DNA from: Diogma glabrata
Taxonomy: Eukaryota > Arthropoda > Insecta > Diptera > Cylindrotomidae
Direction: 5' to 3'
DNA: 64,000 bases
NCBI GenBank assembly: GCA_963693315.1
Contig: OY856187.1
Location: 73,095,113 to 73,159,112 of the forward strand
Shown: piece after piece, positions 11,142-22,959 of the stretch
Layout: each line of letters begins with the position of its first letter
Numbering within the stretch: the stretch's first letter is position 1
The notes under the pieces: model-generated
Database searches by the model: none
The model's input: the letters and a program-made list of their open reading frames with translations, nothing else
Told to the model about the DNA's origin: nothing
Made by a program: the position numbers and the translations under genes

Positions 11142-11999
11142 ATGTTATCAAATTTAAACGTATATCAACGCCAACGCGCACGTAAAGAAGCAGAACGTCA
11201 AGAAAAAAATCCAGATGAAGGAAGAAATCAGCTTACTACCACAGCTCAAAATTGTTGTTACGACGATTTTGAGGCTGAAGTTAACGCTTTTGCAGACAAA
11301 TTATGTGATATTTTTACGAAACAGTGCTACCCAAAGCAAGTGTCAAACTACCAGATTCCAATCCGACCTCCAGATTGGATGCCGCCTGAATTAAAAAATA
11401 AAGTTCGCCTTACAGTTTTTCACCGCTGCAAGTCACACTTAAGAAGTAACAAAACAACTCCACCTGCTAAAGCTTACTGGAACCATTTAGACCCCGGCGA
11501 CATTCTACCAGAAATTCAGGCACTTTCTCAAGCTGAACAACGTCTTTTGTCTCGGATTCACCCTTTTCTTAAAATTGTCAAGTTTTCTGGATTGTACGGG
11601 CAGTACGGATTTAAAGGTCAAGCAATCCTTTTTGCCTTGGACATTTTTGACGTCATTTCAAAACTTCCTACGTTTCTACCTCGATCAACCTTGGATGCTG
11701 ATATTATAGTAGTAACGGAACGCTTAGAAAATGCAAATTCTACTCAAGGCTACACTGTTTCCAGATCTAAATTTATCGCAGCTTTAGAATGGTTTAAATC
11801 AGATAACACATTGTACCGAGATGTTGTTATTGATGAAAATGCACACCTTGATGAATGTAATTTGATTCGACTATCAAATCATACCCCAAGTAATGAAGAT
11901 ACTGAAGTTCCTAATGAAAATGCAGAAATTATATCGGAATATGTGTCTATCGGCAGTACTTCACGCATTATCCATGCATCGTGGCATCAAGGAAAATAA
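11142..11999 (+). CDS. Helitron-type protein fragment, DUF6570-like
   Basis: A 285-codon ORF starts at ATG and ends at TAA. It resembles the N-terminal part of Helitron Rep/helicase proteins that carry a DUF6570-like region. Recognisable pieces are PPDWMPPELKN (about residue 76), the segment LSQAEQRLLSRIHPFLKIVK (about 128-147), YGQYGFKGQAILFALDI (about 152-168) and LPTFLPRSTLDADIIVV (about 175-191). No rolling-circle HUH motif or helicase is present here, and full Helitron proteins usually exceed 1,000 residues. This is therefore a stand-alone fragment or a 5' exon cut off by the foldback element that begins 80 bp downstream. Its length and clean reading frame, unlike its AT-rich surroundings, suggest recent arrival. 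A separate Helitron helicase piece lies at 54762. Recognition is from memory of the family. Confidence 0.65.
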   Translation: MLSNLNVYQRQRARKEAERQEKNPDEGRNQLTTTAQNCCYDDFEAEVNAFADKLCDIFTKQCYPKQVSNYQIPIRPPDWMPPELKNKVRLTVFHRCKSHLRSNKTTPPAKAYWNHLDPGDILPEIQALSQAEQRLLSRIHPFLKIVKFSGLYGQYGFKGQAILFALDIFDVISKLPTFLPRSTLDADIIVVTERLENANSTQGYTVSRSKFIAALEWFKSDNTLYRDVVIDENAHLDECNLIRLSNHTPSNEDTEVPNENAEIISEYVSIGSTSRIIHASWHQGK

Positions 12000-12126
12000 A
12001 TTAACAAATGTTAAATTCTGTGCTGAAAAATGTGTGTTCAAGGCGTTGATGACTAAAAATTAAAAATTAAAAAAAAATAAAAAATATATTCAAAAAAACT
12101 TGAAATATTTGAAAAAAAATTTTTTT

Positions 12127-12507
12127 TCTCCGATAGACAGCAAATATAAATTTTGCAGACTTATTTCAGTCAGCAAAGTGGCACTTTTCCTGCCTAGGCA
12201 GCAAAGCAAGTACTTTGCTGCCTAGGCAGCAAAATAATTAGACTTCATAGAAATAAACAGATATTGCGATTAAAAAAAAAATTTTTTTAATCGATTTTTG
12301 TTTTCATTTTTAAAATTTTGCTTTATTTTTAAAGTAATAATTATTAAATTACATATCATTGTAATTAATCGGAGAAAAAATTATATGTTCAACTCGGCAG
12401 CAAGGTAGATTGACTGCCTTGGCTGAATTCCTAGCCTCGCTCGCTCGGCTATGAACTATCAGCCGCGGCAGTCAATCTACTACTTTGCTGCCTAGTTAAA
12501 CAAATAA
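12127..12507. mobile_element. Nested insertion with strong hairpins
   Basis: This block is absent from the matching place in the right arm (around 19845). It holds repeated TTTGCTGCCTAGGCAGCAAA palindromes (12195-12232) and a hairpin at 12399-12495 (GGCAGCAAGGTAGATTGACT pairing with AGTCAATCTACTACTTTGCT, loop with CTCGCTCGCTCGGC). The ends are uncertain by a few bases and no clear target duplication is visible. Confidence 0.65.
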
Positions 12508-12996
12508 CTATTTAAGAAACGCTTTTCTTTACTTCATTGCTATGCATACTGTAAAAAAATTTACTAAAAAGCAAAAAATAAAAATAATTCCAAAACTCAA
12601 ATAAATTTTCTAAAAACCTCTGTAAAAAATTCAAAAATAAAAATAATTCCAAAACTCGAACAGATTTTCCAAAAAATTCAAAATCGATAAAATCTGACAC
12701 ATTCGTTAAAGAAAAGCGTGGGACGCTAATCCTACACGCGAAACATTGACGGAATTGCGACTACTATCAATTGTGATTCTAAATGAATGAAAAATAAAAT
12801 AATTATATCATTGTAGGCTGGGGCCGTTACCTTTTTGAGATGAAAAAATTAGTAGCAGGTAACGGCCGGCTGGAATATATAGTTGAGGTCATAAACAATG
12901 AAAAAAAAAACTTTCGAACTTGAGATGAAGGGAAGTAGTGAAATGGGGTGATGTGTAATGGGGGAGAAAACTGTTTTCCGTTATTTGTAACGAAAC

Positions 12997-13321
12997 TGTT
13001 ATATATATTAATATCAATAATTTTAAATTAGTTAAGTTTTTATCAACCAATCACCCTGTGATTGTGTTATGATGAGAAAAAACACATACACAAGATAAAC
13101 ATGTTATGATGTTAAACATAAAACAAGAACAGCTGATTGTGTGATTAAAAACATAAAATAAAATAAACTGTTAAAATTAAAATTAGTCTTAAGAGATTAC
13201 GAGAAGAACATAGTCATATGTTTGTTGAATAAATTGGATTGAAATTATTACTAAAATTATTATTAAAAGTCTTTTGAGATTAACGCTTGTTCCTGGATTT
13301 ATATTCACAAATAATATAATA
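12997..13321 (+). repeat. Ty3/gypsy 5' LTR
   Basis: It starts TGTTATATAT and ends TATAATA. It matches the 3' LTR with only a few substitutions (for example CAACCAATCACCC here against CAACCAAACACCC there). The ends are not the usual TG...CA pair. Confidence 0.9.
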
Positions 13322-13324
13322 AAT

Positions 13325-13342
13325 TGGCGACGAATAAATTGG
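13325..13342 (+). promoter_or_regulatory. Probable primer-binding site
   Basis: TGGCGACGAATAAATTGG begins 3 bases after the 5' LTR. Its TGGCGAC start is of the kind complementary to a tRNA 3' end. I cannot say which tRNA. Confidence 0.55.
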
Positions 13343-13419
13343 GCGTGTGAGTAAGCAGCATATAAAAACTACCGTGTAGTTAGTACGGTTCATTGTTTAA
13401 GTAAGTGACATTAAATTAC

Positions 13420-14391
13420 ATGAGTGACGAAAAATCACATAGTGCTGTTAAAAGTGAATTAGAAAGTGAACACATTGAAAACAAACTGAACAGCAAGGAT
13501 AGGGAACACACTGCAATTGGTGATATTACAGAAAATTGTAAAATGATAGGGTCCATGGAGCAATTTGAGGTGGGTGGTGGAAATTTTATTGAATATGTTG
13601 AAAGAATGGAGAATTATCTAAAAGTTAATAAAGTAGAGGAAAAAGAAAAGGCCGATTATTTTATAATTCTCGCAGGACCTGAATTATATTCAATTCTTAA
13701 ATCGTTAATAGTGCCAAAAAACCCAAAGGATGTTAAGTTTGATGAAATTGTGAAAATTTTAACGGGACATTTTGCGCCAAAAATTAATAAACGCGTTGAA
13801 CGGTTTAAGTTTTCAAAAGCTGTTCAGCACGAGGGAGAAACAATAGCCGATTTTATAATCAAATTGAAAAGTTTAGCACAATCATGTATGTATGGAGATT
13901 TTTTGGACGACGCTCTAGCAGATAGGTTCATTGTGGGACTGAAGTCAAATATAATTCAGCAGGAGTTGTTAAAAAATGCAGAAGAACCGTTTAATAAGTA
14001 TTGTGAGATTGCACTTACTTTAGAAATGTCGGTAAATGAAAGTCAAATAATTAACTCGTCTGGTGGTACAATTAATAGTTATAGTCAAGGTAGATCAACA
14101 CAGGGGTCTAGCAGTAAACACAGTCAACAAGAAATTTATAAATTACCGTATGATAAGCATGGTAATGGGAGTCGTAGTGAATTTCAATCTACAAAAACAG
14201 AGTTTAAAAATAATAATTATCAGAGCAAAACTGGTAGTCGTGCCTCAAGTCCATCATCTGGAAGCAGTACGTTATCAAATGGGGGTGGAAGTTCAAGGTA
14301 TTATAATCGGAGAAGTCAACACTTGTGTACTAGATGTGGAACTCGATATCATCTGGAAAGCCAGTGCCCAGCAAAAAGATGGAGATGCTAG
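13420..14391 (+). CDS. gag: Ty3/gypsy gag
   Basis: Predicted 323-residue structural protein of the retrotransposon particle. I chose the ATG at 13420; the frame is open slightly further upstream but without another ATG. Residues of about 40-210 have the retrotransposon gag pattern (EYVERMENYL, KADYFIILAGPE, TIADFIIKLKSLAQSC, DRFIVGLKS). A Ser/Gly-rich linker follows, and then one CCHC zinc knuckle (C-x2-C-x4-H-x4-C) at about 303-316. The ORF ends seven residues after the knuckle, where the internal deletion joins gag to the RNase H part of pol in another frame. The gag itself looks intact. Confidence 0.88.
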   Translation: MSDEKSHSAVKSELESEHIENKLNSKDREHTAIGDITENCKMIGSMEQFEVGGGNFIEYVERMENYLKVNKVEEKEKADYFIILAGPELYSILKSLIVPKNPKDVKFDEIVKILTGHFAPKINKRVERFKFSKAVQHEGETIADFIIKLKSLAQSCMYGDFLDDALADRFIVGLKSNIIQQELLKNAEEPFNKYCEIALTLEMSVNESQIINSSGGTINSYSQGRSTQGSSSKHSQQEIYKLPYDKHGNGSRSEFQSTKTEFKNNNYQSKTGSRASSPSSGSSTLSNGGGSSRYYNRRSQHLCTRCGTRYHLESQCPAKRWRC

Positions 14392-16158
14392 TCCACATGG
14401 CATTGGAGCGATACTTTCCCATGTCGTAAACGGTGTTGAAAAACCAGTTTTATTTGCGTCCAGTACTCTGACTCCTGCGGAAAGAAATTACTACCAGTTG
14501 CATCGGGAAGCGTTAGTATTATAATTGCGGTAAAGAAATTCCATAAGTATATTTTTGGCCTACCATTTATAATTTATAGTGATCATCAAGCTTTGAGGGA
14601 AATTTTTAATCCAAAAAAGTCGACACCTTCTGTAGCGGCGGCAAGATTGCAGAGATGGGCTGTAATTTTGTCGATGTACGATTATAAAATTGAGTATCGG
14701 GCAGGTAGAAAAATGTGTAATGTAGATGCGCTTTCGAGATTACCGATAGAAGCAGAGTCAAATGTAGAAGAAAATACTATAAGGTATCTTAATCTATCTG
14801 ATAAATTTCCTATTGGAATAGAGCAAGTAGCGGAGGCTACTAGAAAAGATAATGTCCTAAAGAGAGTATACGAATACACTGTGAATGGATGGCCTAACGA
14901 TAAAGCAAATCTACAAGAAGATGAACTTTGGTATTTTAACAAAAATATCCAACTATCATGTGAAGAAAATTGCCTGTATTACATGTCTAGAGTAGTAATT
15001 CCTAAATCTCTGCAACCGGTAGTTCTCAATCTATTGCATGAAAACCATGTGGGTATTGTGAAAATGAAAATGGTAGCTAGGTCGTACGTTTGGTGGCAGG
15101 GAATCGACAAGAGCATAGAGAATTTCATAGCACAGTGTTACGTATGCCAACAAACACAAAACAAAAAAATAGAAATTAATGTGAGTTCTTGGCCCGAGAC
15201 GACATATCCATTTGAAAGAATATATTTGGATTTTTTTTACTTAATGAACTATACATTTTTGATTGTAGTAGATGCGTTTAGCAAGTATGTGGATGTAGTC
15301 ATTATGAGAAAAACTACAACGACGGTTGTAATAGATAGTCTTATTAATATTTTTACAATTTTCGGGTTACCTACCACAATCGTTTCCGACAATGGTCCTC
15401 CCTTTAATTCAAGAGACTTTCAAAAGTTTGCAAAAAATCACAATATTGTCTTATTAAAGTCACCCCCCTACCATCCACAGTCAAATGGCTTAGCGGAACG
15501 TAATGTTCAATCGGTCAAACAAGTATTGAAAAAGTCCTTGCTTAATGGTGAGCTTCGAAATTTGAGTATGCAGCAACGGGTTAGTAAATTTTTATTGCAT
15601 CAAAGGAATACTCCTTCGTTGAGTACATATAAAACACCATCAGAATTGATATTTGCTTTTAAACCAAGAATGTTGATTGATTCACTCAACAAAAAAGTTA
15701 GGTTTAATCTAAACAATAATAAATGTTATACAAATAATATGAGAAATAGAAATATTGTAAAAAAATCTGGAGTGGGTAGGAGAATTTTATATAAAAATTT
15801 TAGAAAAGGGGAAAAGGTGATGTATTTAAATCATGTCAACAATTTTGTAAAATGGGTGCCAGCTGTGATTATAAGGCAAGTAAGTCCTTTGACATATTTA
15901 ATAAAAATGTACAATCAAGAACGCTACTGCCATCAAAATGTATTAAGAAGATCTAGCTTACACGATAACTTTCATCCTGAACGAAAATTAGTAGATTTAG
16001 GACTAGAAAGAGATTCGAAATCAAATAATGATCGAACAGAAGAGTTGGTTGTTGAAGATAAGGCTAACAGAACCCGAAATTATTTGGATTCAGAAATACT
16101 AATACCAAGAAAGTCTAATAGAGATCGGCGCGTTCCAATCAGATTACAATATGATTAA
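14380..16158 (+). pseudogene. pol: Ty3/gypsy pol remnant: RNase H and integrase
   Basis: Protease and the polymerase part of reverse transcriptase are gone. The sequence resumes inside RNase H (DASPHGIGAILSH, then LTPAERNY). There is a frameshift near 14520, just after REALVL, and the next frame continues with the RNase H segment YSDHQALREIF and runs open to 16158. Integrase is complete: an HHCC zinc region (HENHVG near 15037; C-x2-C near 15136) and a catalytic core with D at 15229, D at 15388 (SDNGPP) and E at 15496 (GLAERN), giving D-x52-D-x35-E. A basic C-terminal region follows, without an obvious chromodomain. Best placed with insect K02A2.6-like/Ty3 elements. The copy cannot make reverse transcriptase. 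Confidence 0.88.
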
Positions 16159-16244
16159 GTCATTTATGAAAAACTAAGAGCAAATATCAATAGCATAGTT
16201 ATTAAACATATGTGTGTTTTTTTTATTATTTTTGAGAGCTTTGT

Positions 16245-16263
16245 TATTAAAAAAGGGGAAAGT
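16245..16263 (+). promoter_or_regulatory. Polypurine tract
   Basis: An AAAAAAGGGGAAAG run lies immediately before the 3' LTR, the expected primer site for plus-strand DNA synthesis. Confidence 0.85.
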
Positions 16264-16587
16264 TGTTATATATATTAATATCAATAATTTTAAATTAGTT
16301 AAGTTTTTATCAACCAAACACCCTGTGATTGTTTTATGATGAGAAAAAACACATACACAAGATAAACATGTTATGATGTTAAACATAAAACAAGAACAGC
16401 TGATTGTGTGATTAAAAACATAAAATAAAATAAACTGTTAAAATTAAAATTAGTCTTAAGAGATTACGAGAAGAACATAGTCATATGTTTGTTGAATAAA
16501 TTGGATTGAAATTATTACTAAAATTATTATTAAAAGTCTTTTGAGATTAACGCTTGTTCCTGGATTTATATTCACAATTATATAATA
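16264..16587 (+). repeat. Ty3/gypsy 3' LTR
   Basis: It matches the 5' LTR from TGTTATATAT to TATAATA and is followed directly by the target duplication GAAAC. Confidence 0.9.
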
Positions 16588-17271
16588 GAAACGAGGCCTC
16601 CTAGAGAAAAGTGTTTCATACAAAAGTTGTAGATAATAAAAAAATCTAAAACTTTAGTGAAAACATTTTTCGACATAACCTCAAAGTTTGCGAAATAATG
16701 ATGAAAAACCGATTTTTCTGTTTTTTATTTTTTTTTTCGCGTGAAAATTATTTAATTTTAATGAAACTTTGTGAAAGTACGTAATTATTTGCGCACAATA
16801 AGCATGAATTTTTTCAATTATGGAAAATAAATATTTTTCGAGATTTTACTATTTTTCCGAAAAAACACCCCTATCTCCGGCGAACAACTTTATTGATGTT
16901 TTTCTGGATTTTGATGTTGTTCTAGTGCTTATTTTTTTGTCAAGATGTCTCCTCTCAAATGGTATATCGATTTTAATGATTTATTGTTATTTAGCAGCTT
17001 AAAATTGAGAAAAACCGAAAAAAAAAATTTTCGAATCTTGAACTTGTCGATTTTTTTCAATTTTTTAGCATATTTATGTTATATTATGTATAGTTCATAA
17101 TATTTTAAAGAAAAAACTTTCTATGGTATAAAATAAATAAAGTTGAATGAATTTACTTATTGGAAACAACGCTAAAATTGAATAAAGTAAAAAATAAGAA
17201 AATGCTGTTACGTATTCAAACAGAAAAAAATTTACAAAGTTTAAAATTTAGCAGCATACTATAGGGTTGCC

Positions 17272-17370
17272 ACGTGTCCTACTTTCGGTAGGACAGTCCT
17301 ACTTTGGAGCAAGAATGTCCTACGTCCTCCTTTACTATAAAAATGTCCTACTTTAGGCAAACTGTAATAC
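17272..17370. repeat. GTCCTAC motif cluster in foldback arm
   Basis: At least five TCCTAC motifs, in direct and inverted forms, occur within about 90 bp. The mirror cluster lies at about 18595-18690 in the other arm. They resemble subterminal transposase-binding repeats, but their position in the inner part of the arm is unusual. Confidence 0.6.
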
Positions 17371-20149
17371 AATATCTTACACTGAAAAAAATAGATTTTT
17401 TTTCTACCTATTTCTATCAATAAACGCGCTAGCAAAATAAGTAATTGTTATTGCACCTTTACTTATATTAAAATTGTAACTGATTATTTAACTTTATGTC
17501 GAAAGGTTAGTAACAATAGCAAATAATTTACATTGCTGACATATGTGAATATCTATGCTTTATTGCACGATTTATTCAGGTGGTAAACCACCATTGTTTA
17601 AATTTTGAAATAAACCCACCGTTAAACCTCTGTTCTTTTAAATAACTTTTGTTACAAAGTTCCTGTTCTTAGAATTATTAATAAAATAAAATGACTGAAC
17701 CGAATTTTGTTATAAAGTAAAACCTTTGGCCACAGAAAGCTAACGATTTTGAAGGAATATGTAAATACACAAAACTACTACACACACTAGGACACACTAC
17801 CCCTAATGTCTCAAAACTAAAAAACTCGTTGGATTTGTGCCACATCAATTTTCAGTTATAAAATAAATTTTTTTAAAAAAAATTCGGTTTCGGTTTGGTG
17901 TAAGTATGAATGTATGAATGAATGTGTGGGCGTTATTTCTGTAATGCTAATTTATTTATTTAAAATGAATAATGGCATACAAATTCGCATTGATGTTATT
18001 AGCCTCCAATGCGGTAACACTCGAAAAACTTAAACTTAAAGTTTTAAGAACTCAGAAATACAGCCAAACATGCCGTCTGCTGATTCATTGGCACTTTCAA
18101 AAAAATCAATAAACTTATGTTGTAAGCCAGTTACTCATAAGTAGTTAAGAAACTGTATAAGTTACTCATACGTAGTAGTAGTTTTGTGTGTTTACATATT
18201 CCTTCAAAATCGTTAGCTTTCTGTAGCCAAAGGTTTTACTTTATAACAAAATTCGGTTCAGTCATTTTATTTTATTAATAATTCTAAGAACAGGTACTTT
18301 GTAACAAAAGTTATTTAAAAAAACAGAGGTTAAACGGTGGGTTTACTTCAAAATTTAAACAATGGTGGTTTACCACCTGAATAAATCGTGCAATAAAGCA
18401 TAGATATTCACATATGTCAGCAATGTAAATTATTTGCTATTGTTACTAACCTTTCGACATAAAGTTAAATAATCAGTTACAATTTTAATATAAGTAAAGG
18501 TGCAATAACAATTACTTATCTTGCTAGCGCGTTTATTGAGAGAAATAGGTAGAAAAAAAATCTATTTTTTTCAGTGTAAGATATTGTATTACAGTTTGCC
18601 TAAAGTAGGACATTTTTATAGTAAAGGAGGACGTAGGACATTCTTGCTCTAAAGTAGGACTGTCGTACCGAAAGTAGGACACGTGGAAACCCTATAGTAT
18701 GCTGTTAAATTTTAAACTTTGTAAATTTTTTTCTGTTTGAATACGTAACAGCATTTTTTTATTTTTTACTTTATTCAATTTTAGCGTTGTTTCCAATAAG
18801 TAAATTCATTCAACTTTATTTATTTTATACCAAAGAAAGTTTTTTCTTTAAAATATTATGAACTATTAACATAAATATGCTAAAAAATTGAAAAAAATTA
18901 AAAAAATCGACAAGTTCGAGATTCGAAAAATTTTTTTCGGTTTTTCTCAATTTTAAGCTGCTAAATAACAATAAATCATTAAAATCGATATACCATTTGA
19001 GAGGAGACATCTTGACAAAAAAAATAAGCACTAGAACAACATCAAAATCCAGAAAAACATCAATAAAGTTGTTCGCCGGAGATGGGGGTGTTTTTTCGGA
19101 AAAATGGCAAAATCTTGAAAAATATTTATTTTTCATAATTGAAAAAATTCATGCTTATTGTGCGCAAATAATTACGTACTTTCACAAAGTTTCATTAAAA
19201 TTAAAAAATTTTCACGCGAAAAAAAAAATAAAAAACAGAAAAATCGGTTTTTCATCATTTTATCGCAAACTTTGAGGTTATGTCGAAAAATGTTTTCACT
19301 AAAGTTTTAGATTTTTTTATTATCTACAACTTTTGTATGAAACACTTTTCTCTAGGAGGCCTCGTTTCGTTACAAATAACGGAAAACAGTTTTCTCCCCT
19401 TACACATCACCCCATTTCACTACTTCCCTTCATCTCAAGTTCGAAAGTTTTTTTTTTTCATTGTTTATGACCTCAACTATATATTCCAGCCTGCCGTTAC
19501 CTGCTACTAATTTTTTCATCTCAAAAAGGTAACGGCCCCAGCCTACAATGATATAATTATTTTATTTTTCATTCATTTAGAATCACAATTGATAGTAGTC
19601 GCAATTCCGTCAATGTTTCGCGTATAGGATTAGCGTCCCACGCTTTTCTTTAACGAATGTGTCAGATTTTCTCGATTTTGAATTTTTTGGAAAATCTGTT
19701 CGAGTTTTGGAATTATTTTTATTTTTAAATTTTTTACAGAGGTTTTTAGAAAATTTATTTGAGTTTTGGAATTATTTTTATTTTTTGCTTTTTAGTAAAT
19801 TTTTTTACAGTATGCATAACAATGAAGTAAAGAAAAGTGTTTCTTAAAAAATTTTTTTTTCAAATATTTCAAGTTTTTCTGAATATATTTTTTTAGATTT
19901 TTCTATACCAAACTCGATTCCTTAAAAACAACTTTTGTTTTACTTTCTCCTTATCTATGTCCATAAAATATAGATAAAAAGAAATATTTCAAATTTTTTG
20001 TTATCATCAGTGTCCCACAACATTTAATAACTATAGAATATTTCAAGTTGATAGCATTTACAGATTAACATATAACAACTCTTTTATTTATGAATGACTA
20101 TCTATAAACAAAAAATCATCAAAATTAAAAGGGGTCAAGTCACGGTCAC

Positions 20150-22742
20150 TATAATAACTTGATAAATGAATAAAAAATCTAGGATTTGTTCTTTGAAGTA
20201 TTATAAACTTAAATGTTTCAGTTGGATTTCAACTGCCGTAATGTTGACAGTGAGTTTAGTTAAATTTCTATATGTAAGTGGTTTTGTCAGTTATGTGTGT
20301 TCTTATAAAATTTTATGCGCATACAGAACGCCTAGTCCATCACATTATCTGACAGCTAGACCTTTATTAACTGGATTAGTTGAGAAAGGACATAATGTAA
20401 CAGTTATAACACCTTATAAAATGGATAGTCCAATGCAAAATTTTAATCAAATTATTATTGAACTAGGTGAGCCGACATTAAGTAAGTTAAAGAAATTGAA
20501 ATACAAATTAAAAAAAAGTCATGCAAATAGAATATATTATTTGCAGAAATAATGAACTCTTTAGTGGAGAAACCTTTGAGTATGTTTGATATGTATCGAA
20601 TGGTCAACAAATATACAAAAGCTGTTGATCTTGATCACAAAAATCTGCTTAATAACTTGGAAGTTAAAAAACTCATTGATGAAGAGACATTTGATGTATT
20701 AGTTCTGGAAGCTACGTTTGGGAATTCTCTTCTTGGACTTGCAGCACATTTTAAATGTCCGGTGATTTTATTTTCATCCCTAAAGTCACAGTATGGAATC
20801 CATGAGATAACTGGCAATCCATTAGCATTGTCATATGTATCGAACTATTATCACGGTTTCTCGGAACCGTTAAATTTTAAACATCGAGTTCTTAATATGT
20901 TTTGGTATTTCATCGATAAGTTTTATGCAGAAAATGAATATTATCGATCTGCAAAGGCATTTCATGAGTCAGTTGCTTTATCTCTTTAAACTGCTATAAA
21001 TTTATAGAACAATTCTTCTTTTCAGTCAAAATTTTCCGGCACCGGAATTCCCATCGTATGATGATATGCTTAAAAATGTATCTCTTATTTTCGTGTGTCA
21101 TCATTTTTCACAAGGAAGTATTCGTCCATATGTTCCTAGGGTTGTAGAAGTTGGCGGAATACATATAAAAGAAAAACCTTCACCATTACCAAAAGATTTA
21201 CAGAAATGGATGGAGGAATCAACAAATGGAGTTGTGTATTTTAGTTTGGGATCAAATGTTAAAAGCTCAAATTTGCCTAAAACCGTTCTACAAAAACTCT
21301 TAAATGTATTTGGATCACTAAAATTGAATGTGTTATGGAAATTTGAAGACGAACCATCAGTGGCATTTCCGAAAAATATAAAACTAGTGAAATGGTTACC
21401 ACAAGATGGTATATTGCAACACAAAAACATGAAGTTATTCATAACTCATGGTGGGCTAGGAAGCGTGATGGAAGCAAAATATCATGGTGTACCGTTGATT
21501 GTAACTCCATTTTTCGCTGATCAAATGAATAATGGATTAACGGTTGCTCAACAAGGATGGGGAATTATTTTGCCATTTAATGAAATAACTGAGGTGACTT
21601 TGGAAAAAGCAATTCAGGAAATACTTACTAATCCCAAATACGAGCAGAGGGCTAAATATGAATCCTTGTTGTATCGTGATCGACCTATGACTGCCTTACA
21701 AACTGGAATTTATTGGGTGGAGTATGTTATTCGGCATAACGGTGCGAAACATTTGCAATCCAATGCAGTTCATTTAAGTTTCTTCCAACTACACTCACTA
21801 GATGTGATTAGCCTTTTCATATTCATCATTTTGGCACTTGTTTTTGCAGTTTACAAAACAGTTTCTCTACTGTTAGTCCTATTAGGACTTAAATATACCA
21901 GAAAAGTTAAAATGCATTAAAATTCAAACATTATGTTTCGAATAGAAAGTTGATTTTCTTGGGGTTATAGCCTAAATGATTAATCAATCATAACACATAT
22001 ATTAAAATGGTATTAACAAATTTTATGATTATTAATGTTAACGCGTTTCGACGTCATTATAAATCTGTTATCTTCAAAACAAAAGCAATAAATAAAAGCT
22101 AAAAAAATTATAGTTATATGTACTTAAAATATTATCCAAAAATAATTTTTTTTAAACATATAGAAGGGATGTCGTAACCAAGGGAGGAAAATGCCGTGTA
22201 ATGTATTTCACCCGTTTAATGTATATGATTTTTCCTGCTACCCTAAATTGAACCTGTTTTGAAACTTTATTTACAGCACAAATAACGAATTTAAGGACAT
22301 AACTAAGTATGTACGGTACATTAATATTGTTTCTTAAACGAATTTATTTTTTCAATGTAGCTAGTGTGTTTGCACTCAAAAGTAAATATCAGTTTATGTT
22401 TACTGTTAAAGTCAGTAAGCCACGGCATCCTACGATAGTTTTATTCTTCAGTCAAAAAACGTATCTAGGCATTATGATTTGATATTTTTGACATTTTTGA
22501 TTGACTAATAAAATCGCTGGTGCTTGACCGAAATATCCCTTCTTCCAACCATTTTTCGATTTAACTCCTAGCTATGTTTGTTTACAGGGGATAAATCCGA
22601 GCCCTTTGATACTTTGAGTTTTCATGTTTCAAGATTTTTCCATTTCTATGCTAATCTTGTGTTTTATCTACCGCAACATGCAATAAGTCATAGAATATTA
22701 TGCAAATAACCGCCTAATCTGCACAGTCAAATCTAAAAATAT
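20150..22742. repeat. Inverted segmental duplication, left copy (with UGT A)
   Basis: It pairs with 34897-37316 in reverse orientation. Similarity begins just upstream of the UGT start codon (ATAACTTGATAAATGAAT) and runs about 0.8 kb past the stop codon, including the GTTAACGCGTTTCGACGTCA region (22037) and ATTTGATATTTTTGACATTT (22470). It stops near TGCACAGTCAAATC. Non-coding parts show more indels than the exons. Confidence 0.9.
20166..21920 (+). CDS. UDP-glycosyltransferase A (three exons)
   Basis: Transfers a sugar from a UDP-sugar to small lipophilic acceptors (hormones, pigments, plant toxins, insecticides) in the ER lumen. The exons I infer are 20166-20481, 20547-20967 and 21026-21920, with introns of 65 bp (GTAAGT...TTGCAG) and 58 bp (GTCAGT...TTTCAG). 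Together they give 543 residues, usual for the family. Visible parts are an N-terminal hydrophobic signal (about 20-50), the acceptor-domain SPSH with the likely catalytic His (about residue 60), the UGT signature from WLPQD (about 369) through THGG (386-389) to DQ (411-412), a membrane span at about 504-537, and a short basic tail ending KVKMH, a KXKXX-type ER-retrieval signal. The first 20 residues are unusually polar before the signal; MLTVSL, 25 residues in, is an alternative start. Its near twin is at 35547-37300 on the other strand. Confidence 0.9.
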
Positions 22743-22959
22743 GGAGGGGCTGAAATCTCACAGCTCTGAGATATCAAGACTTCGGTTTTGGTTAAGGATT
22801 TTGATATAGATTTCGACAAAAAACTTTTATGAGGACATTATTTTTAGTTTTGAGCAGAGCAGCGATGTATATCAAACATAACTCTTTGTCAAACAAAGTG
22901 CATGTATTTTTTTATCTCTGTTTAAACATTTATTAAAAAACTAACACGAAACATCAATA

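Larger units (their letters stand above)
12997..16587 (+). mobile_element. Ty3/gypsy LTR retrotransposon, internally deleted
   Basis: The element is bounded by two nearly identical LTRs and flanked by the 5-bp duplication GAAAC (12992-12996 and 16588-16592). The empty site is preserved in the opposite foldback arm (reverse complement around 19365), confirming the ends. The order is LTR, primer-binding site, gag, remnant RNase H, integrase, polypurine tract, LTR. Protease and most of reverse transcriptase are missing. The few LTR differences (about four in 325 bp by eye) indicate a recent insertion. No envelope-like frame is present. Confidence 0.92.
12080..19893. mobile_element. Large foldback element, about 1.7-kb inverted arms
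   Basis: The right arm (about 18172-19893) is the reverse complement of the left arm (about 12080-17787) once two insertions are removed from the left arm: a hairpin insertion at 12127-12507 and a Ty3/gypsy element at 12997-16587. Pairs of matching landmarks include the TTCTTTACTTCA region (12527 and 19825), the AACGGCCCCAGCC region (12830 and 19535), AGGAGGCCTCGTTTC (16600 and 19360) and the GTCCTACTTT cluster (17275 and 18650). A spacer of about 385 bp lies between the arms. I see no transposase, so it is non-autonomous. The superfamily is unknown. Confidence 0.85.

Noticed and set aside
18825..19847. Several ORFs of 60-103 codons in the foldback arm
   Set aside because: They are mirrored by similar frames in the other arm, have no motif, and are rich in F, K and N as expected from AT-rich DNA.
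20166..20552. Reading UGT A as a pseudogene because its coding sequence falls in three frames
   Set aside because: Consensus GT-AG sites at 20482/20546 and 20968/21025 join the frames exactly, and the inverted copy has the same sites, so these are introns.
21101..21442. 113-codon ORF opposite UGT A exon 3 (also opposite UGT B)
   Set aside because: Antisense shadow of a well-supported exon, conserved only because the exon is.
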